A DNA stretch of 64,000 nucleotides. Origin: Venturia oleaginea. Its lineage: Eukaryota; Ascomycota; Dothideomycetes; Venturiales; Venturiaceae. Below the pieces are notes generated by a model that was given only the letters and a program-made list of their open reading frames with translations, was not told the origin of the DNA and searched no databases. Both the position numbers and the translations under genes were made by a program. This document shows, piece by piece, positions 10,241-23,945 of the stretch. The DNA lies in the NCBI GenBank assembly GCA_013176395.1, contig JABMLP010000015.1:620001-684000 (forward strand), given 5' to 3'. How positions within the stretch are numbered: position 1 is the stretch's first letter; each line of letters begins with the position of its first letter.

Positions 10241-12286
10241 CTACAGCCTCGCCTTCCCCTCCTTCAACATCCGATAATACTCTCCAGTAAAAGGTGCATA
10301 CTCGTCCGCTCCATCCGCGAGCCAGTATATCAAATCACCATTCGACTCAACTACATCAACATCAATCCCCTCTTTCTTCAACCTCCCCTTCTGAATCTTC
10401 ATCGTCCCCGTAATTTCAAGCGCAGGTGTCAGCCTCAAAAAATGCGGTATCGCATACCTCGGCAATGCCTTCAAGACATGCTTAGCAACACCTCTGAAAT
10501 CAAAGTTGTCCACCGTGATATGTTCAGGCATGACAATGGCAGCCATACCACACCTACCGTCGGCGTTGGGGACGGTGACACCATAGACATTTGCTTCGGC
10601 GATGTGAGGATGTAGCCCGAGGACGTCGGAGACTTCGTTTGTGGAGACGTTTTCGCTTTTCCAGCGGAACGTATCGCCGAGGCGATCGACGAAGTAGACG
10701 CGGCCGTCGTGGTCGGTGCGGAGCATATCGCCTGATCTGAACCATCTTGACGATGCATTAGCATGATGGCAAACACGAGATCCGATGGGGGAAAGCTTAC
10801 AGGTCCCCTTCCTTGAATACATCCTTGATCTTACGTTTCTCGCCTGCGGCTCTATTCTTCCAGTAGCCGGAGAATTGGGAGTCTGGAGCTGCAGGATCAA
10901 GTCTGTGTATTACTTCCCCTGGTTCATTGACTGCGCATTTGATTGCAAATCCCTTCTCGTTGCGAAGCATGTCTTCGGTATCGACGTCGATTTTGACGTT
11001 CACCTCATCCTTGCCTTTCGCCAACCTCCAGATCAAGCCTCGCTTCCCTATGGCATTCCTGGTGAAATCGTTCTTGGACTCTATAAAGGACGACCCCAGG
11101 CCATCGGTAGCAGCGTACAGCTCATTGATTGTTTCTATGCCGAATCGATCTCGGAACTTCTGCCACACATCTGGTCTCATGCCGTTGCCCCAGGCCATTC
11201 GCACGTTATGGTCCCGGTCCAATGGGCTCTCGGGTGCATTGACAAGATATTGACAAAGCTCACCGACGTACTGTATGATATCGGCCTTGTACTTCCTAAC
11301 TTCTGGCCAAAACCTCGAATGCGAGAATTTCCTGCCCAGTATCAATGTAGCTCCTGAGTATATAACTGGCGCGACTCCCAGGCCATGAGCGGAACCATGA
11401 TAGAGTGGCATGCATGTGTAAAATCGATCAGAAGGTTTGAGACGAAGGTAGTTGCCAATCAAGTAGCCTGTAGAGAGATTGCGACCTTGGAGCATCATGA
11501 CAGCTTTTGGCAGGCCTGTGCTACCCGACGTGTACATCAGACAATTTAGGGAATCCAGTTTTCGATTGGCGAGACGGGAGTCGGGAATTGGCGTGTCGTC
11601 TGTCAAATTGGCAATCGAAGAGGGATCATAGTAGATGGTTTGGACCTTCGCAGAGGTTAGTAAAGGAGATGTTCCAGGCAAGGTCCAACGTACCCCAGAG
11701 GTTGTCAACTCCTCCTCGCAAGACTGAAGGTTATGTTGATTTTCCCTGTCACATAGGACGTATCTGCACTCGCAAAGCTGTCCACGTTGTCAGTCCCCCT
11801 CTCCCTCTAGCATAACTCAAGCGTAGAACCTACGGTAATACAATGTAACAAGCTCTTCCCCGTCAAATTATTGTTCACAAAACTTGGCACAGCTCCGATG
11901 CCTTCTAGAGCATACCATATTATCAAGTACTCTGGAGTATTGCCTCCGTCTAATGCCACGATCTCGCCCTCTTTCACGTCCAAGTCTTTCATCAACCAAT
12001 TGCCCGCCCTGACCACTGCTTTGTAGAAGTCTGCATAACTGTATTGTCGGTCCTCAAAGATGAGGAATATGGCATCTGGAGAATCACGTAGAGCTCGATC
12101 TTGGACAGTATGGTAAGCAGTGATTCTGTTCTTATTCGCCACTCTGGAGGCTATGAATTTGGTTGGGACGAGGCGAGCAAGGGAGAGATCGTGGGCAATA
12201 TGGTGTTTGGCATTTAGGTAGGCTCCTGCTGCGAGGGTGCCAGCAGTTGCTGCTGCGATTTGGGCAACTACTTTGGAATTAGCCAT
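10241..12286 (-). CDS. fat1: Very-long-chain acyl-CoA synthetase / fatty acid transporter, FAT1/FATP type
   Basis: Predicted to activate long or very long fatty acids to CoA thioesters with ATP, on ER, peroxisome or lipid-body membranes. Four exons (11834-12286, 11694-11777, 10801-11645, 10241-10745) give 628 aa, close to yeast Fat1 (669). The N-terminus has a hydrophobic, Ala-rich segment (residues 8-23). The AMP-binding motif YTSGSTGLPKAV, the middle motif YAATDGL and the FATP/VLACS signature GDTFRWKSENVSTNEV are all present, as is the C-terminal Lys-bearing TGTMKIQKGRLKKEG region. Introns are GT-AG with clear branch sites (TACTAACC in intron 2, GCTAATG in intron 3). The start is the only ATG ahead of the conserved N-terminal region. 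It stands alone between a transposon and a small Cys-rich gene. The exact substrate cannot be read from sequence. Confidence 0.93.
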
Positions 12287-12973
12287 GCTGAAACTAATAT
12301 CTCAGTATCAAAGTACCCACGCGACATGTTGCTTGCCTACTGTCCTGCCTATACTGCGAGAGTGTAGCTATCACTTCAAAGAATCAAGGGATACATAGGA
12401 ATGAGAACAGTGCCAGCCGCGAGTGAGAAAGACGAACATGCCATGTTCTTTAAGACAGGCCTTATAACCACCAGTTTGATCGGTTAATGTTCTACGGCGT
12501 CCACGGGGGGCTCGGGAAGTGTTAGATTGTGTTATGGTACCCCGCATTCCAGCATTCTGCTACATCAGGTCGTTGGCGAGGAGGTGGTGGCTTTGCGATT
12601 GTGGGATTCATAGACTGACTCAGGGATATCGAGGTCGGACGGATATAAGGAAATAATGTCCGACAGATGATGACATGAAGCTCGTAGAATGCTCCTCTCC
12701 ATCACCGGAATTCCAAAATTGCTTGGAGCCATATCGACCTCGGCTGCTGGTAAATGCTGGGGTCTACTCCTAACACAAGCTTGCAAGATAATGACATGCG
12801 ACGGTCTTGGTGATTGAAGCAACATCTCATGAACAATATTTTAGCAAATTTCTACTACTAAGATTAAAGGCACACCAATCACCATACCCGCCAAATCTTC
12901 AATAACAAGACTTCGGCCGTCTCTCACCACCGATTCTACAAGACTACAACAACTAGCATGAACATATCGGATT
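12287..12973. other. No gene recognised
   Basis: Upstream region of the acyl-CoA synthetase and downstream region of the small Cys-rich gene. Only short frames without motifs are seen. Confidence 0.45.
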
Positions 12974-13259
12974 TCATTCCAGTGAATATATGCGTACTTG
13001 CTTGCGCCTATAGTCTCCCAACCCGGCATCCAAGCAATGCCCCATGCATATGTCATAGCAAGTCTCTATCAAAATTCAACACGATGATGCGGCGTTGTAG
13101 TAAGCGGAGCACACTCACAGTCCAACATTCATCCCAGTTGGTATTGCAACCATGAATTAGATCTGATTGTAGATTGCAAGCGCAGTGTAAGGCGTCACAT
13201 GGGTCGAGGCATTCTTTTGGAGGATGGTGTAGAAGCTGCGAGAAGGGAGGATGGGCCAT
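12974..13259 (-). CDS. Small cysteine-rich protein (candidate), 76 aa
   Basis: Two exons, 13119-13259 and 12974-13063, join across a 55-nt GT-AG intron (donor GTGAGT). The product has nine Cys in about 45 residues: CLDPCDALHCAC, then single Cys, then DECWTTCYDICMGHC. Cys spacing continues across the intron in the same style (CxxxC repeats), which is the best evidence that the splice is real. The apparent start (MAHPPFSQ) gives no signal peptide, so a true first exon with a leader may lie upstream, or the gene has lost it. Similar dense-Cys small proteins of plant-associated ascomycetes are often secreted. I do not recognise a named family. Confidence 0.42.
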
Positions 13260-13797
13260 TGAGACCCCAGATTGGAGCAGCGAATACTGGATGGATGTGG
13301 TGTCCCAATCAGGACTTTGAAGCTGAATTCTGCCATTGTCTTTCGTGTCGCGACTTCGGCTTCTTGGAAGAATCGAGATCAGGACACCGCAACGGCGGTG
13401 GACCTGGGCTAGTTTGGGATAAGACCCACTCGGTCCAGCCTTGCGAATCAGAAGGAAGCGGGAGAGATTGGGGTGAGATGGAGGCTGAGAATCGTGTGTC
13501 TGAGCTTCCTAAAGAAGCAAGAGAGTCTGACAGCTCCTTTGTCGGCAAGCTTCAATATTCTGTCCTAGCAATATTTTGATAGCAATATTTCGATAGCAAT
13601 CCATCGTTAACTAGCTAGGCGTGGAAGCTACCCGTGTGAACCCTGACAAAATTTCATTTCTTATGGTTGGAGTCACAACTCGGAACCTCAAAAGACGTAT
13701 AAACACTCAATTCTCCCGCCATATTCTCCTACCACGCTCAATCTCTCTTCCGAACACCCCATTGTCCTCTTAACGCTTCGCACACTTCTCCGAAATC
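13260..13797. other. LYS1 upstream region; no second gene supported
   Basis: A plus-strand 126-codon frame (13199-13579) is antisense to the Cys-rich gene and lacks any motif. The last 150 bp are the LYS1 promoter and leader, rich in CT just before the ATG. Confidence 0.45.
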
Positions 13798-15238
<1,441 letters not shown>

Positions 15239-16090
15239 ATGTTGCAGCTGTGACAGATCCGGGAAGCAAAAGGCTGTCCATTCGCATTTGCGTGCGTTCG
15301 TAGAATTGAGCGATGTTAAGTGTTGATAAACTCTCTCGATCCAGAATCCACCCAAAAATGGTACTGGCTCTTCATGTTGACTTTCGCCGGGAAAATTGAA
15401 GGTACCATTAGCCTTTGGAGTCCTCCAACCCCATATCAACAGCGCTGATTTTGACGATTCCCCAAGAAAATTCCCCAAGAAAAGAATTGTGACTGAGTAT
15501 TCATCGCCTTCCAAATCCATTTGAGAGTATGCTTTGGATGTCTGCATCGACGAAATGAGTACGACGGTCAAATTGGCTCTTTCTACCAGTACAAAAAACG
15601 TCTTCCAATCTATGATTCAAAACCATCTGCAATGAAGAAAGAGAGGGGGGGAGTGAAACCATCGCACCAATTATCCTTTGTGATATACTCTTGCATGCTA
15701 TCGTATCTGCGATGTGTCGGGAATCTTCATCAAAATTCTACCCACGAAAGTAACTTCAGCTGAGAGAAACGTTTTCATGTCATTTGTCGGGTGCGGACAG
15801 GAAGGAGTTTTCGTTCTGGTTCTGGAGAGGACGTGAGGTGAGGAGTATGATTTGAGAGGGACATGAGTTATTATTGACCAGGGTGTTGAAGGGGGAGGAA
15901 ACAATGTGAGCACCAAGGCGGGAAACGAAAGACTAGATTCGCTTCCATAAGTCCCGTTACAAAAAAGGACTATGCCTCGCTATTGCTTCAAGAATATAGA
16001 CTCAATCATCTCACAATGAATACACGAGCTCAGTTTTTCATACTGCCGAACAGCGGAGCTTGTTCGTTCTTCTCCTCCCTCTACTCCTCC
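15239..16090. other. Convergent 3' flanks of LYS1 and the SURNod19-like gene
   Basis: The region between two genes that point at each other. I see no coding sequence, RNA or repeat. Short frames on both strands lack protein-like composition. Confidence 0.5.
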
Positions 16091-17548
16091 CTACTTCGCA
16101 ACCCTAACATACATAATAGCAATCCCCATAACAGTACTCTGTTTGCCATCCTCATGCAACATGCCCTTCGCCTTATCATAATCATAAACAGCCTTCAATG
16201 TCCAAACCTGTCCCTTGACCAATTTTTTAATGGCAAAAGACTCATTCATACAGATTTTCATCTTACTAATGTGTGCGACGGCGGAATCTTTATGGCCCAT
16301 GGGTGCGGTTTGGATGTACTGGGGAGAGCCGCCGTACTGATGAGTGTGTTAGTAAGTTGTATGCCGAGGGGAACGGGGGAAGGGAAGAGAGAGAGTAGGG
16401 AATGAGAATGGGGCAATGGTGTGTAGAGAGGGAGAGGGGAGAACGTACAGTAGCATCAGAATCACACACGGTCTTGCCATCAACATCGAGGAGAACGTTC
16501 GTGCCGCCGTCGTGGAGATGTCCCTTTGAATTTAAAATTAGCTTCAACGACTTTGATCGTATTGGATAGGAATCATCTTACCGCAGACCCAAGAATCTCG
16601 CCCTCAAAATTAGCAACCCACTTCGGCGCCGTGACAGTAAAAGCACCACTCTGCTTCGGAGCCTTCACTTCACTCGTCCCACATTGCGCCGCATCAAACC
16701 AAACAGGCCTCATATCGTCAAAGCCCGCCGGATTGCCTGGAACATAATCATACGAGATAGTGAGGTAAACAACTTCATCCTTCATGTTCTCGTTCATGAG
16801 ATCGACGATGAATGCCATTTTATCTGTCTTACGGAGATGATACCCGACGTTCGTGGCTCCGGACCATTCCTGAAGGAAAGCAGGCGTGCGCTCGTTGCCA
16901 GAGGAGAAGAACCGTTCGCTGCCCTTGGGACTCGATCCGACAAGCATGTGTGGGAGGGATGACGGGTTGTCACCGCAGGTGGCGTCGACACGTCCCGGTC
17001 CAATCACAAATTGGACGAACTGGGGTACCTGTTAGCACTGCGAGCTATAACGAAGAATCACTCTGGGACTTGCATGGTGCAGCCATTGATTGCTGTCGAT
17101 GTTTGCATTTCGACCATCCGGATACTCCAAGCCGGCGTTCATTCCAACAATGACACACTCTTCGCAAGGCTTCTCAATCTGCTTGTCGGGGTAATTCCAA
17201 AGCGCGCCTCCTTCGCCCAGAGCGTTCTTGCGACCCATATTTGGCACCTTGTAAGGACCATATCTGATCTTGACAGATTTCGAGCCGGGAATAGTGGTTG
17301 CCCTCGTAGCCAATTCCACACGTCTCGGTGCAGCATCAGGAGGATCAGCAACTTTTCCGTATCCCTCTGGCACGAGTTAGTGGACCAAAACTCGTGGATA
17401 CTCATCAGCACTCACTGTTCAGAACACCTCCCACGAAAGCGGCGATACCAGTGTTTCCACCTCCACCACCAGTTGGTTTTTGTCTCTTATCGAGGACCGG
17501 TCCAGCCACCGCACTACCAATCAACAACGAAGTAAAGAACGACTTCAT
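16091..17548 (-). CDS. Secreted SURNod19-domain-like protein
   Basis: Five exons (17416-17548, 17074-17366, 16582-17019, 16449-16523, 16091-16336) give 394 aa with every junction in frame. The N-terminus is a signal peptide (MKSFFTSLLIGSAVAGPV) followed by a Lys-Arg site and a Gly-rich linker. The body matches the pattern of Stress-up-regulated Nod 19 domain proteins, which are common secreted proteins in ascomycetes: CEECVIVGMNAGLEYPDG, NQWLHH, WSGATNVGYHL, a GHLHDGG motif and PMGHKDSAVAHISKMKICMN. The biochemical role is not established. Conserved His (WLHH, GHLHDGG) suggest a metal or ligand site. Intron 2 has a GC donor. A second copy of this gene, split by a transposon, lies at 35984-49576. 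Confidence 0.75.
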
Positions 17549-19588
17549 GGTTAGATGCAGATCAGAAAAGAGTGAACTGATGCGCCGCGTTGCAAAATAC
17601 TGTGTAAAGCAAAACCAGAACAGCAACTCCGGGCAAATATACCCTCCAAAGCTCTATCCGACCATGCGCCGATCCTACGATCTACTCATGGAGTTGTACT
17701 ATGTAAAGGGCTGAGACGGCTATTGATCTCCAAGCCCCTAAATCATCACGAGACTAGTGTATCGTCTACGAACGAAGCGATGCTAGCGATGCTGGATATC
17801 AAACTTTCTTGTGGCTTGCCTTTCACCCGAATTCATTCTGCTTGAAAGAAAAATATGCTTGTCCGAAATGTGCGTTGTGCTGATTGGCTATTTGCAAGTC
17901 TTGTCAATCAATTTGATAGTGCAAGTTTTTACGATATACCTACCTGTCAGATTCGGAAATTACGCGAGGCAAAATTCGCCCATTGATCGCAGGTCGGAGC
18001 CGAATGAAGCAGACAATATATCTCCACCTGAAAGCAATTTATAAGATTACCGACTGAGTGGAGGAGGCCAACTCTGGCAAAGATTGGTATTGATAACATG
18101 CCAGGGTCAAAACCGGGGATCGTGCTTTCGTGATTATTCGGGAGTTATCCGACTATCCGTGGAGCCCTATCTTGAGACCAACCTTCAGCTTCAGCCTTTT
18201 CAATTCTGAGGAACTGAGGAACCGCGTCGACCGGCCGATCCGGACCAATAGGACAAATGTAGGCAATGCTTCCATCGTTTGTCAGATGAAGTCACGGGCA
18301 ACATGAAAAATCGTGTTGATGATATTGGAGGCAAGAGTGGTTGAATTAAAAAGACTACATAAAAGCGTGTTGAAAGTCTTAACAATAACTAGCAACAAGC
18401 TGCTTCATATGATTCAGGCAGCGTTGCACCTCATGGCATCGAAGCTGAAAAGGCGGCTAGCATGCTCAAGGCGAAATGAGGATCTGTATCAATACACGTT
18501 AGCGATGTGCCTTCACAAATATGTGAGATAATAAAAGCTGTGGTTATGCAAGTCGTTCAGACATCCAAGGAAGAATGTGCCGCTCAATGACTATCTGAAA
18601 TAGGTTCGATCGATAGCTAGCGTGGAAACTGCGAATGTAGGAATATTTCATCATAACGACTGTGGTGAGAAGGGTGGGTGGGTATGGCAGAAGGGCAACG
18701 GGATTGTTGGAGATCACTGACCTTACTGGGATTATCTGTGTCAATATGCCGCTACTAGTGTCGACTGCCCTCGCGAGTATTCATGACCTGCTACACTCTA
18801 CCAGTACTTAGACTGGTGGAAGAGGTTACGCCGGGCTCTGTGCGAGCTAGTGTAGTGCATGTTGAGTATGTGGTGGGGTGGAAGATCGGCTACGTTGTTG
18901 GGGTTTCTACACCTTGTCGCTGTTAGCGTTCTGGGTTAAAGAAATGAATAATGACAGTGATGGTTTGCAGGATAGTCAGAAAGGTTTACTGGCTAGTAAC
19001 AAGCTCCCTGCGACAGGAGCTCGAAAACAGGCTTCTTCATGGTCGATTCAGCCAAAATGAAGACGTGTTTGTTTCGTCATCCGAGGAGTGCAGTGGAGAG
19101 AGATGTGGACATACCTTTCTTACAGTAGCAGCGGCGGAGAGCTTCTCGTATGCATCTCAAGCCGCTGCGCGTTGGTGGAAGTGATGGTTTGGAGTTGTTG
19201 AAGGAGTGAGTTTCGCAAGAAAAATCCTCAAGATATGGCTAGGAGCTGGTCCGTGCCCGAGTGGGTCTTGAGCCCGTGACATGGAAATTAAAATTCTCTT
19301 TTTGTGACTCCAAAATTCTTCTCCAATTGAAAAGTGAGGGTCTGACAATTGCAAGTGAGATCCATCAAAATCACCCAGTCGCAGCATCTTCGTCAATAGA
19401 CATCGTGGTACATCCTCCAGCACGGCAGCCACTTGAATTCGGAAGGCTCACTTCTGACACTGAAAAGGAGAGAACTTTGAAATTCTCATAGTTATCGAAA
19501 GAAGATATCTCTTGATACTGAAGAATATCCGTTACAAAGAGCTTGGGACTTGGAACGACATTGGTCGAAACCACAGACCGACCACAAA
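17549..19588. other. Two kilobases with no gene recognised
   Basis: Divergent upstream regions of the SURNod19-like gene and the GAR synthetase. Frames are short on both strands. No tRNA fold, repeat or transposon border was found by eye. Confidence 0.45.
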
Positions 19589-20887
19589 ATGTCAACAATA
19601 TCAATCCTTCTCGTTGGCAACGGCGGCCGTGAACACGCCCTCGCCTGGAAACTCTCCCAATCACCCATCGTCTCCAAAATCTTTGTTTGCCCGGGGAACG
19701 GTGGAACAGTAGGTCTGTCAAAAACGGAGAACGTCACTTCAATCTCTGCCTCCGACTTCCCAGTTCTGACCAAATTCGCCCTTGAAAAAAATGTCCAGCT
19801 GCTCATACCCGGCCCGGAGGCACCATTGGTCGATGGCATAGTCGACTACTTCATGGAATATGCACCACAGATCAAAGCGTTCGGTCCATCGAAAGCAGCA
19901 GCCGTGATGGAGGGATCAAAAACATTTTCAAAAGACTTTATGAAACGCAACAACATCGTGACAGCCGCCTACAAGAACTTCAATAACTTCGCCAAAGCAT
20001 CTGCCTATGTAGATTCAGTTTGGGACCAACACCGCATCGTCATCAAAGCTTCTGGATTAGCAGCAGGCAAAGGTGTCATCATCCCATTATCGAAGGACGA
20101 AGCACAGACGGCTTTGAAAGAAATGATGGAAGACAAGGCTTTCGGAGAGGCAGGTGATGAGGTCGTCATCGAGGAGTTTTTGGAAGGCCACGAAATCTCA
20201 ATCCTCTCCTTTTCAGACGGAGAAACGATCAAGTCGTTACCTCCAGCCCAAGATCACAAACGCATTCGCGACGGCGATGAAGGCTCAAATACTGGTGGAA
20301 TGGGAACATATGCACCTGCGCCGTCCAAAATAGTCACACCGGAAATCCTCGTCGAGATCGAGCGGACGGTTCTGGTACCAACGATCCAGGGTATGAAGAA
20401 AGAGGGATATCCTTTTATCGGCTGTCTTTTCTCCGGCTTCATGATTACGAAATCTGGGCCCAAAGTTCTGGAATACAACGTTCGATTCGGAGATCCAGAA
20501 ACACAATCTCTTCTCTCCCTTCTCGAATCTGATCTGGCCGAGATTATGCTGGCATGTGCAGACGGAAAACTATCAACAGTCGATCTCAAGGTCTCATCCA
20601 AGTCAGCGGCAACTGTTGTTGTGGCAGCAGGCGGCTATCCAGATGCATACGCAAAGGGAACAGTCATGACCATTGACCCTGAACCCAAAGATGTTGTTCT
20701 CTTCCACGCTGGCACGACCGTGAATGAGGATGGCAAGTTGGTGACGAGTGGCGGAAGAGTCATTGCTTCAACCGCTGTGGCAGATACCCTGAAGGATGCC
20801 ATTGCAAAAGCCTACGAAGGGGTCAAAACGATCCACTTCGAAGGCATGCAATACAGGAACGATATTGGTGCAAGAGCTTTGAAGTGA
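19589..20887 (+). CDS. Phosphoribosylamine-glycine ligase (GAR synthetase), stand-alone
   Basis: Second step of de novo purine synthesis: 5-phosphoribosylamine + glycine + ATP gives GAR (EC 6.3.4.13). One intronless frame of 432 aa covers the complete GARS domain: N-terminal LLVGNGGREHALAWKL, GPEAPLVDGIVDYF, ATP-grasp GLAAGKGVIIP, the family motif FGDPETQSLL preceded by KVLEYNVR, and the C-terminal hybrid domain ending YRNDIGARALK. In fungi this activity normally sits in the bifunctional Ade5,7 protein, where an AIR synthetase domain follows directly. Here the stop comes exactly at the domain boundary and no AIR synthetase remnant is visible downstream. The ATP-grasp segment reads KASGLAAGKG where KADGLAAGKG is usual. 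It may be a duplicated, shortened ADE5,7 copy or an acquired gene. Confidence 0.9.
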   Translation: MSTISILLVGNGGREHALAWKLSQSPIVSKIFVCPGNGGTVGLSKTENVTSISASDFPVLTKFALEKNVQLLIPGPEAPLVDGIVDYFMEYAPQIKAFGPSKAAAVMEGSKTFSKDFMKRNNIVTAAYKNFNNFAKASAYVDSVWDQHRIVIKASGLAAGKGVIIPLSKDEAQTALKEMMEDKAFGEAGDEVVIEEFLEGHEISILSFSDGETIKSLPPAQDHKRIRDGDEGSNTGGMGTYAPAPSKIVTPEILVEIERTVLVPTIQGMKKEGYPFIGCLFSGFMITKSGPKVLEYNVRFGDPETQSLLSLLESDLAEIMLACADGKLSTVDLKVSSKSAATVVVAAGGYPDAYAKGTVMTIDPEPKDVVLFHAGTTVNEDGKLVTSGGRVIASTAVADTLKDAIAKAYEGVKTIHFEGMQYRNDIGARALK

Positions 20888-22337
20888 GCTGAACGGGAGG
20901 AGTATTCATACAGCTAGACTCAATGCGGCTGAAAAGGCCATGAAATTCCGGTAATAAAGCCTCGAAAGATCTTCCTGACTGCCTCTGTTCATTGACGGAC
21001 TCCGTTTATACTACAGTACCACGCCCAATCCAAGACCCCTAGACAAATCTTAATTCCAGGTTCCCTCTCTCTCCCACTATTCTGGAATTATTATACCAAT
21101 GTTGGCGATTCAAGATCATCATATAGGCTCTTCGGCGTGAGGAAAATAGGAAACGTGTCGTCGCAGGTTGTGAGCACTGAATTTCACTTGCAATATCGAT
21201 AATAGTAGGGATAGTTGGAGGATATTTGACGACCTTCTTTGAAGTAAACGAGCCTGAGAACTTTGAGTCTCTTCAGATTGAAGGGATACGGGACTGCTTC
21301 TAGATATAAGACCTACAAATTCAAGACTATAAGCAAACCCCATTTCTAATAAGCTAAGACTGCCGAGGAGATCTAGGAAAAGATATTTCATCTCTGTTAA
21401 TCGTACAGTAGAGGGCGCTCAGCTCTGAAGATCACCTCACCCTATTGTCGTATCGAAGATGACCCGGACTTTCTTACGTCAAGAGTCACTTCCGGGTCGA
21501 ACTCATTTACCCTCTAATAGTCCATCATAATTTAGACTCACGCCGCTAGCTGAGGCGACATTTTAACCATAGTTTCGCGCCTGGATAACAGCTCTGGCTG
21601 TATTACGCCTCCCTTTGGCTCTATTTGCTTCATGATTTTGATTCTGAGGAAGGTTTCGACTTGATAGCTTAATAATTTTCGAGTATCTCCTGCCCTTGAG
21701 GCCGCCTAATGCGGAAGTAGCGATATGGATATCAAATAGTACGCCGATATCAAGGAGAGAAATAGGAGTTTGGGACGCATCCCTTTAGTTCAGCCAGCTG
21801 GTATTCCTGCTTTCCGAGTTTAAATTTCACTAAGTCCTTCTCAAAATTTCTACCCGGCCATCAACCGTAACATACCTTCTTTCCGATTAGGTAAAAATTC
21901 ATTCAGATAACTCTACTCTAACACCACCTGGGCAACATAACGCATGAATATTCAGCCTTAAAGGGACTGCTAGCGCAAACTTTCGATTATAGTTACTGCA
22001 TTGACCCGCTGCTGTGTCTATATTACTCGAGCCTTCTTTCTTCTTCCCTTCTTGAACTTTACATCTTACTCTCTTTTAGCTAAAGGCATACTTACTTCGG
22101 AATTACTTTCCTTTCTTTATTCAAAATTCGCCTGCGGTTACTTGAGTGCCATCATTTTCAGAGCTGGTTCGCCTGGTGGATTTACTCTTGCCTTGGATAG
22201 GTGTTACTTCGAATCTTGACGAGAGTTGGTATAACTGTGCCGAATGGCAGCAGAGTGAGGGGTTTCCCTTTCCTCCGTTCTTCTTTTCATGTCTGACAAT
22301 ATTATAGATAAGTGGCTAGGCGAATCAGACGGCATCC
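20888..22337. other. No gene recognised
   Basis: 3' flank of the GAR synthetase followed by moderately AT-rich sequence with scattered stops in all frames. A short ATG frame at 22289 runs into the start region of the coiled-coil pseudogene in another frame. Confidence 0.45.
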
Positions 22338-23945
22338 ATGGACGGTCCATCCAACCAGCCAGCCCAGATTTCACATTCAAACAGTAATCCCACACTCTCT
22401 CTGCCATCCCCGTCCACCATGTCGACTCCAAATCCAACAGCTAGCGTACTAATACAGCCAGCTTCAAGAATGATGAACGTAAGGTTGGCATCCACCGACA
22501 AGAAAATCAACGACCAAAAACGAGTAATCAATCAACAAAAGCGTGAGATCTCGAGCCTGAGGACGACAAGCAAAAAAACAAAACGAATCAACACGAATCT
22601 AATTGCCGGTAATCAGAGCTTGAATATCCGAAATCTAAACCTCCAGCAGGAGATTGAGCGATGTAAAGCCAGAAAGGACACAGGGCCTACTCCGAATACG
22701 GACCTTCAGCAGAAACTCAATTACTAGGACGAGCAACTCGAAAGCGCCCAGGCCCAGCTGGAGAAATTCAAGAGCCTACTCCTTGCAGCGGAAGCCGATT
22801 TCAATCGCTGTAAGGAAAAGGTAAAGGAGCAGGGAAAAGAAATAAGAGGGTATGAATGTGAGCAGCGAAGCTGGGAGAAGGAGATAGAGGACTTGGAGAG
22901 TCTTAATAGGAAGCTCCACGCGGATTTTGAGAATGCAGCAAAGACTGCTTCGCATATTAAAGAAGTCAAGGCCAAGCTTGCCGATGCTGGACAGATTGAG
23001 GTGGTGCTCCGCAAAGAGATTGCCCAGCTGAATGAAAACGAAGAGAAATCAGGAGATACTCTCGAGAAGCTTAAGACAAGCCTATTCCCAACAACAGAAC
23101 GAGCTGGAGATTACAAACGAAGATAAAGCTCGGCTCTATTACGAGAAAGCCACGCTCACCACCACAGCCGAGGAATCAAGCCGAAAACTCCGCAAGTCGA
23201 GAAAGCTAGTAGCAAAACTCGCTCGGAAGCTCGAAATGACGTTGCCAGAGGTCACCCGACTAAAGAAAGAAGTACTACATCGGCAGCGAGACTTCGATAA
23301 AGCTGAAGACCAGGACAGCTTAATTCAAGAACAGGAAAAGATGCAGCACGAACTCCTCATCGGCAACAACAGAGCCAATAGTTACCTCCACACAATAGAC
23401 CTTCTCAATAAACAACTCATCACCAACACCAAGGTTGACAGATATCTGAATGGAGAAATTGCCAGACTCGAAAATGAAGTCGCCGTGCTCGAGGATAGAC
23501 TGGACAATGTCCCCTTAGCTGGAGACTTTCCTCGACACTATACTCCTCGACAGATTACCTCCTCTTCTCTCTTCCAACGGGAGCTGAGCAACACCAAGGA
23601 AGAGCTCATGCGTGTCAAGGAAGAACTCGAGGAGGCAGAGGGAGCTATACTATCTCTACATGGTTGGATCAACGTATACATAGACGAAATCAAGACGCTG
23701 AAGAAGGATAAGCAGATTATCAAAGGCCAAAAAGCCGGTGCAGAGAAGCGAGAGAATAAATTGAAGGATCGGTTGAGAAGAGGGGAGAAGAAGGGAGCTG
23801 GGAAGGAAAGTGGGAAGAAGGGAAGTGGGAAGCGTTAAAGTGTGGGTGTGGAGGAGGAGAATGCGCTTCCGGTGAAGAGACAACGGGTTGTGAAGAAAAG
23901 GGGTAGACGTGGCCATGGAGGTGATGGAGAGTTTACGCCAGAGTA
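22338..23945 (+). pseudogene. Broken coiled-coil protein gene with basic C-terminus
   Basis: Starts at ATG 22338 with a Ser/Pro/Asn-rich N-terminus, then long heptad-type coiled coil (NQQKREISSLR, EIARLENEVAVLEDRL, ELSNTKEELMRVKEELEEAE). It ends in a strongly basic tail (KRQRVVKKRGRRGHGG) that looks like a nuclear signal. Three lesions are visible: TAG at 22725-22727, a one-base frame change near 23075-23095, and TAA just after 23835, beyond which the frame continues to 23945. Two similarly built loci occur at 54489-55700 (intact) and 57228-58748 (broken). The function is unknown. Confidence 0.6.

Noticed and set aside
13199..13579. 126-codon plus-strand frame
   Set aside because: Antisense to the Cys-rich gene, no motif, no introns or homologous pattern.
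16526..17714. Plus-strand frames opposite the SURNod19-like gene
   Set aside because: Antisense shadows; the minus-strand exons join in frame with family motifs and explain the region.
19241..19300. Possible tRNA-like stretch (GTCCGTGCCCGAGTGGGTC)
   Set aside because: No full cloverleaf, TPsiC arm or matching acceptor stem could be formed.
22001..22219. 72-codon plus-strand hydrophobic frame
   Set aside because: Looks like a possible membrane peptide but lies in stop-rich AT-biased sequence with no supporting signal.
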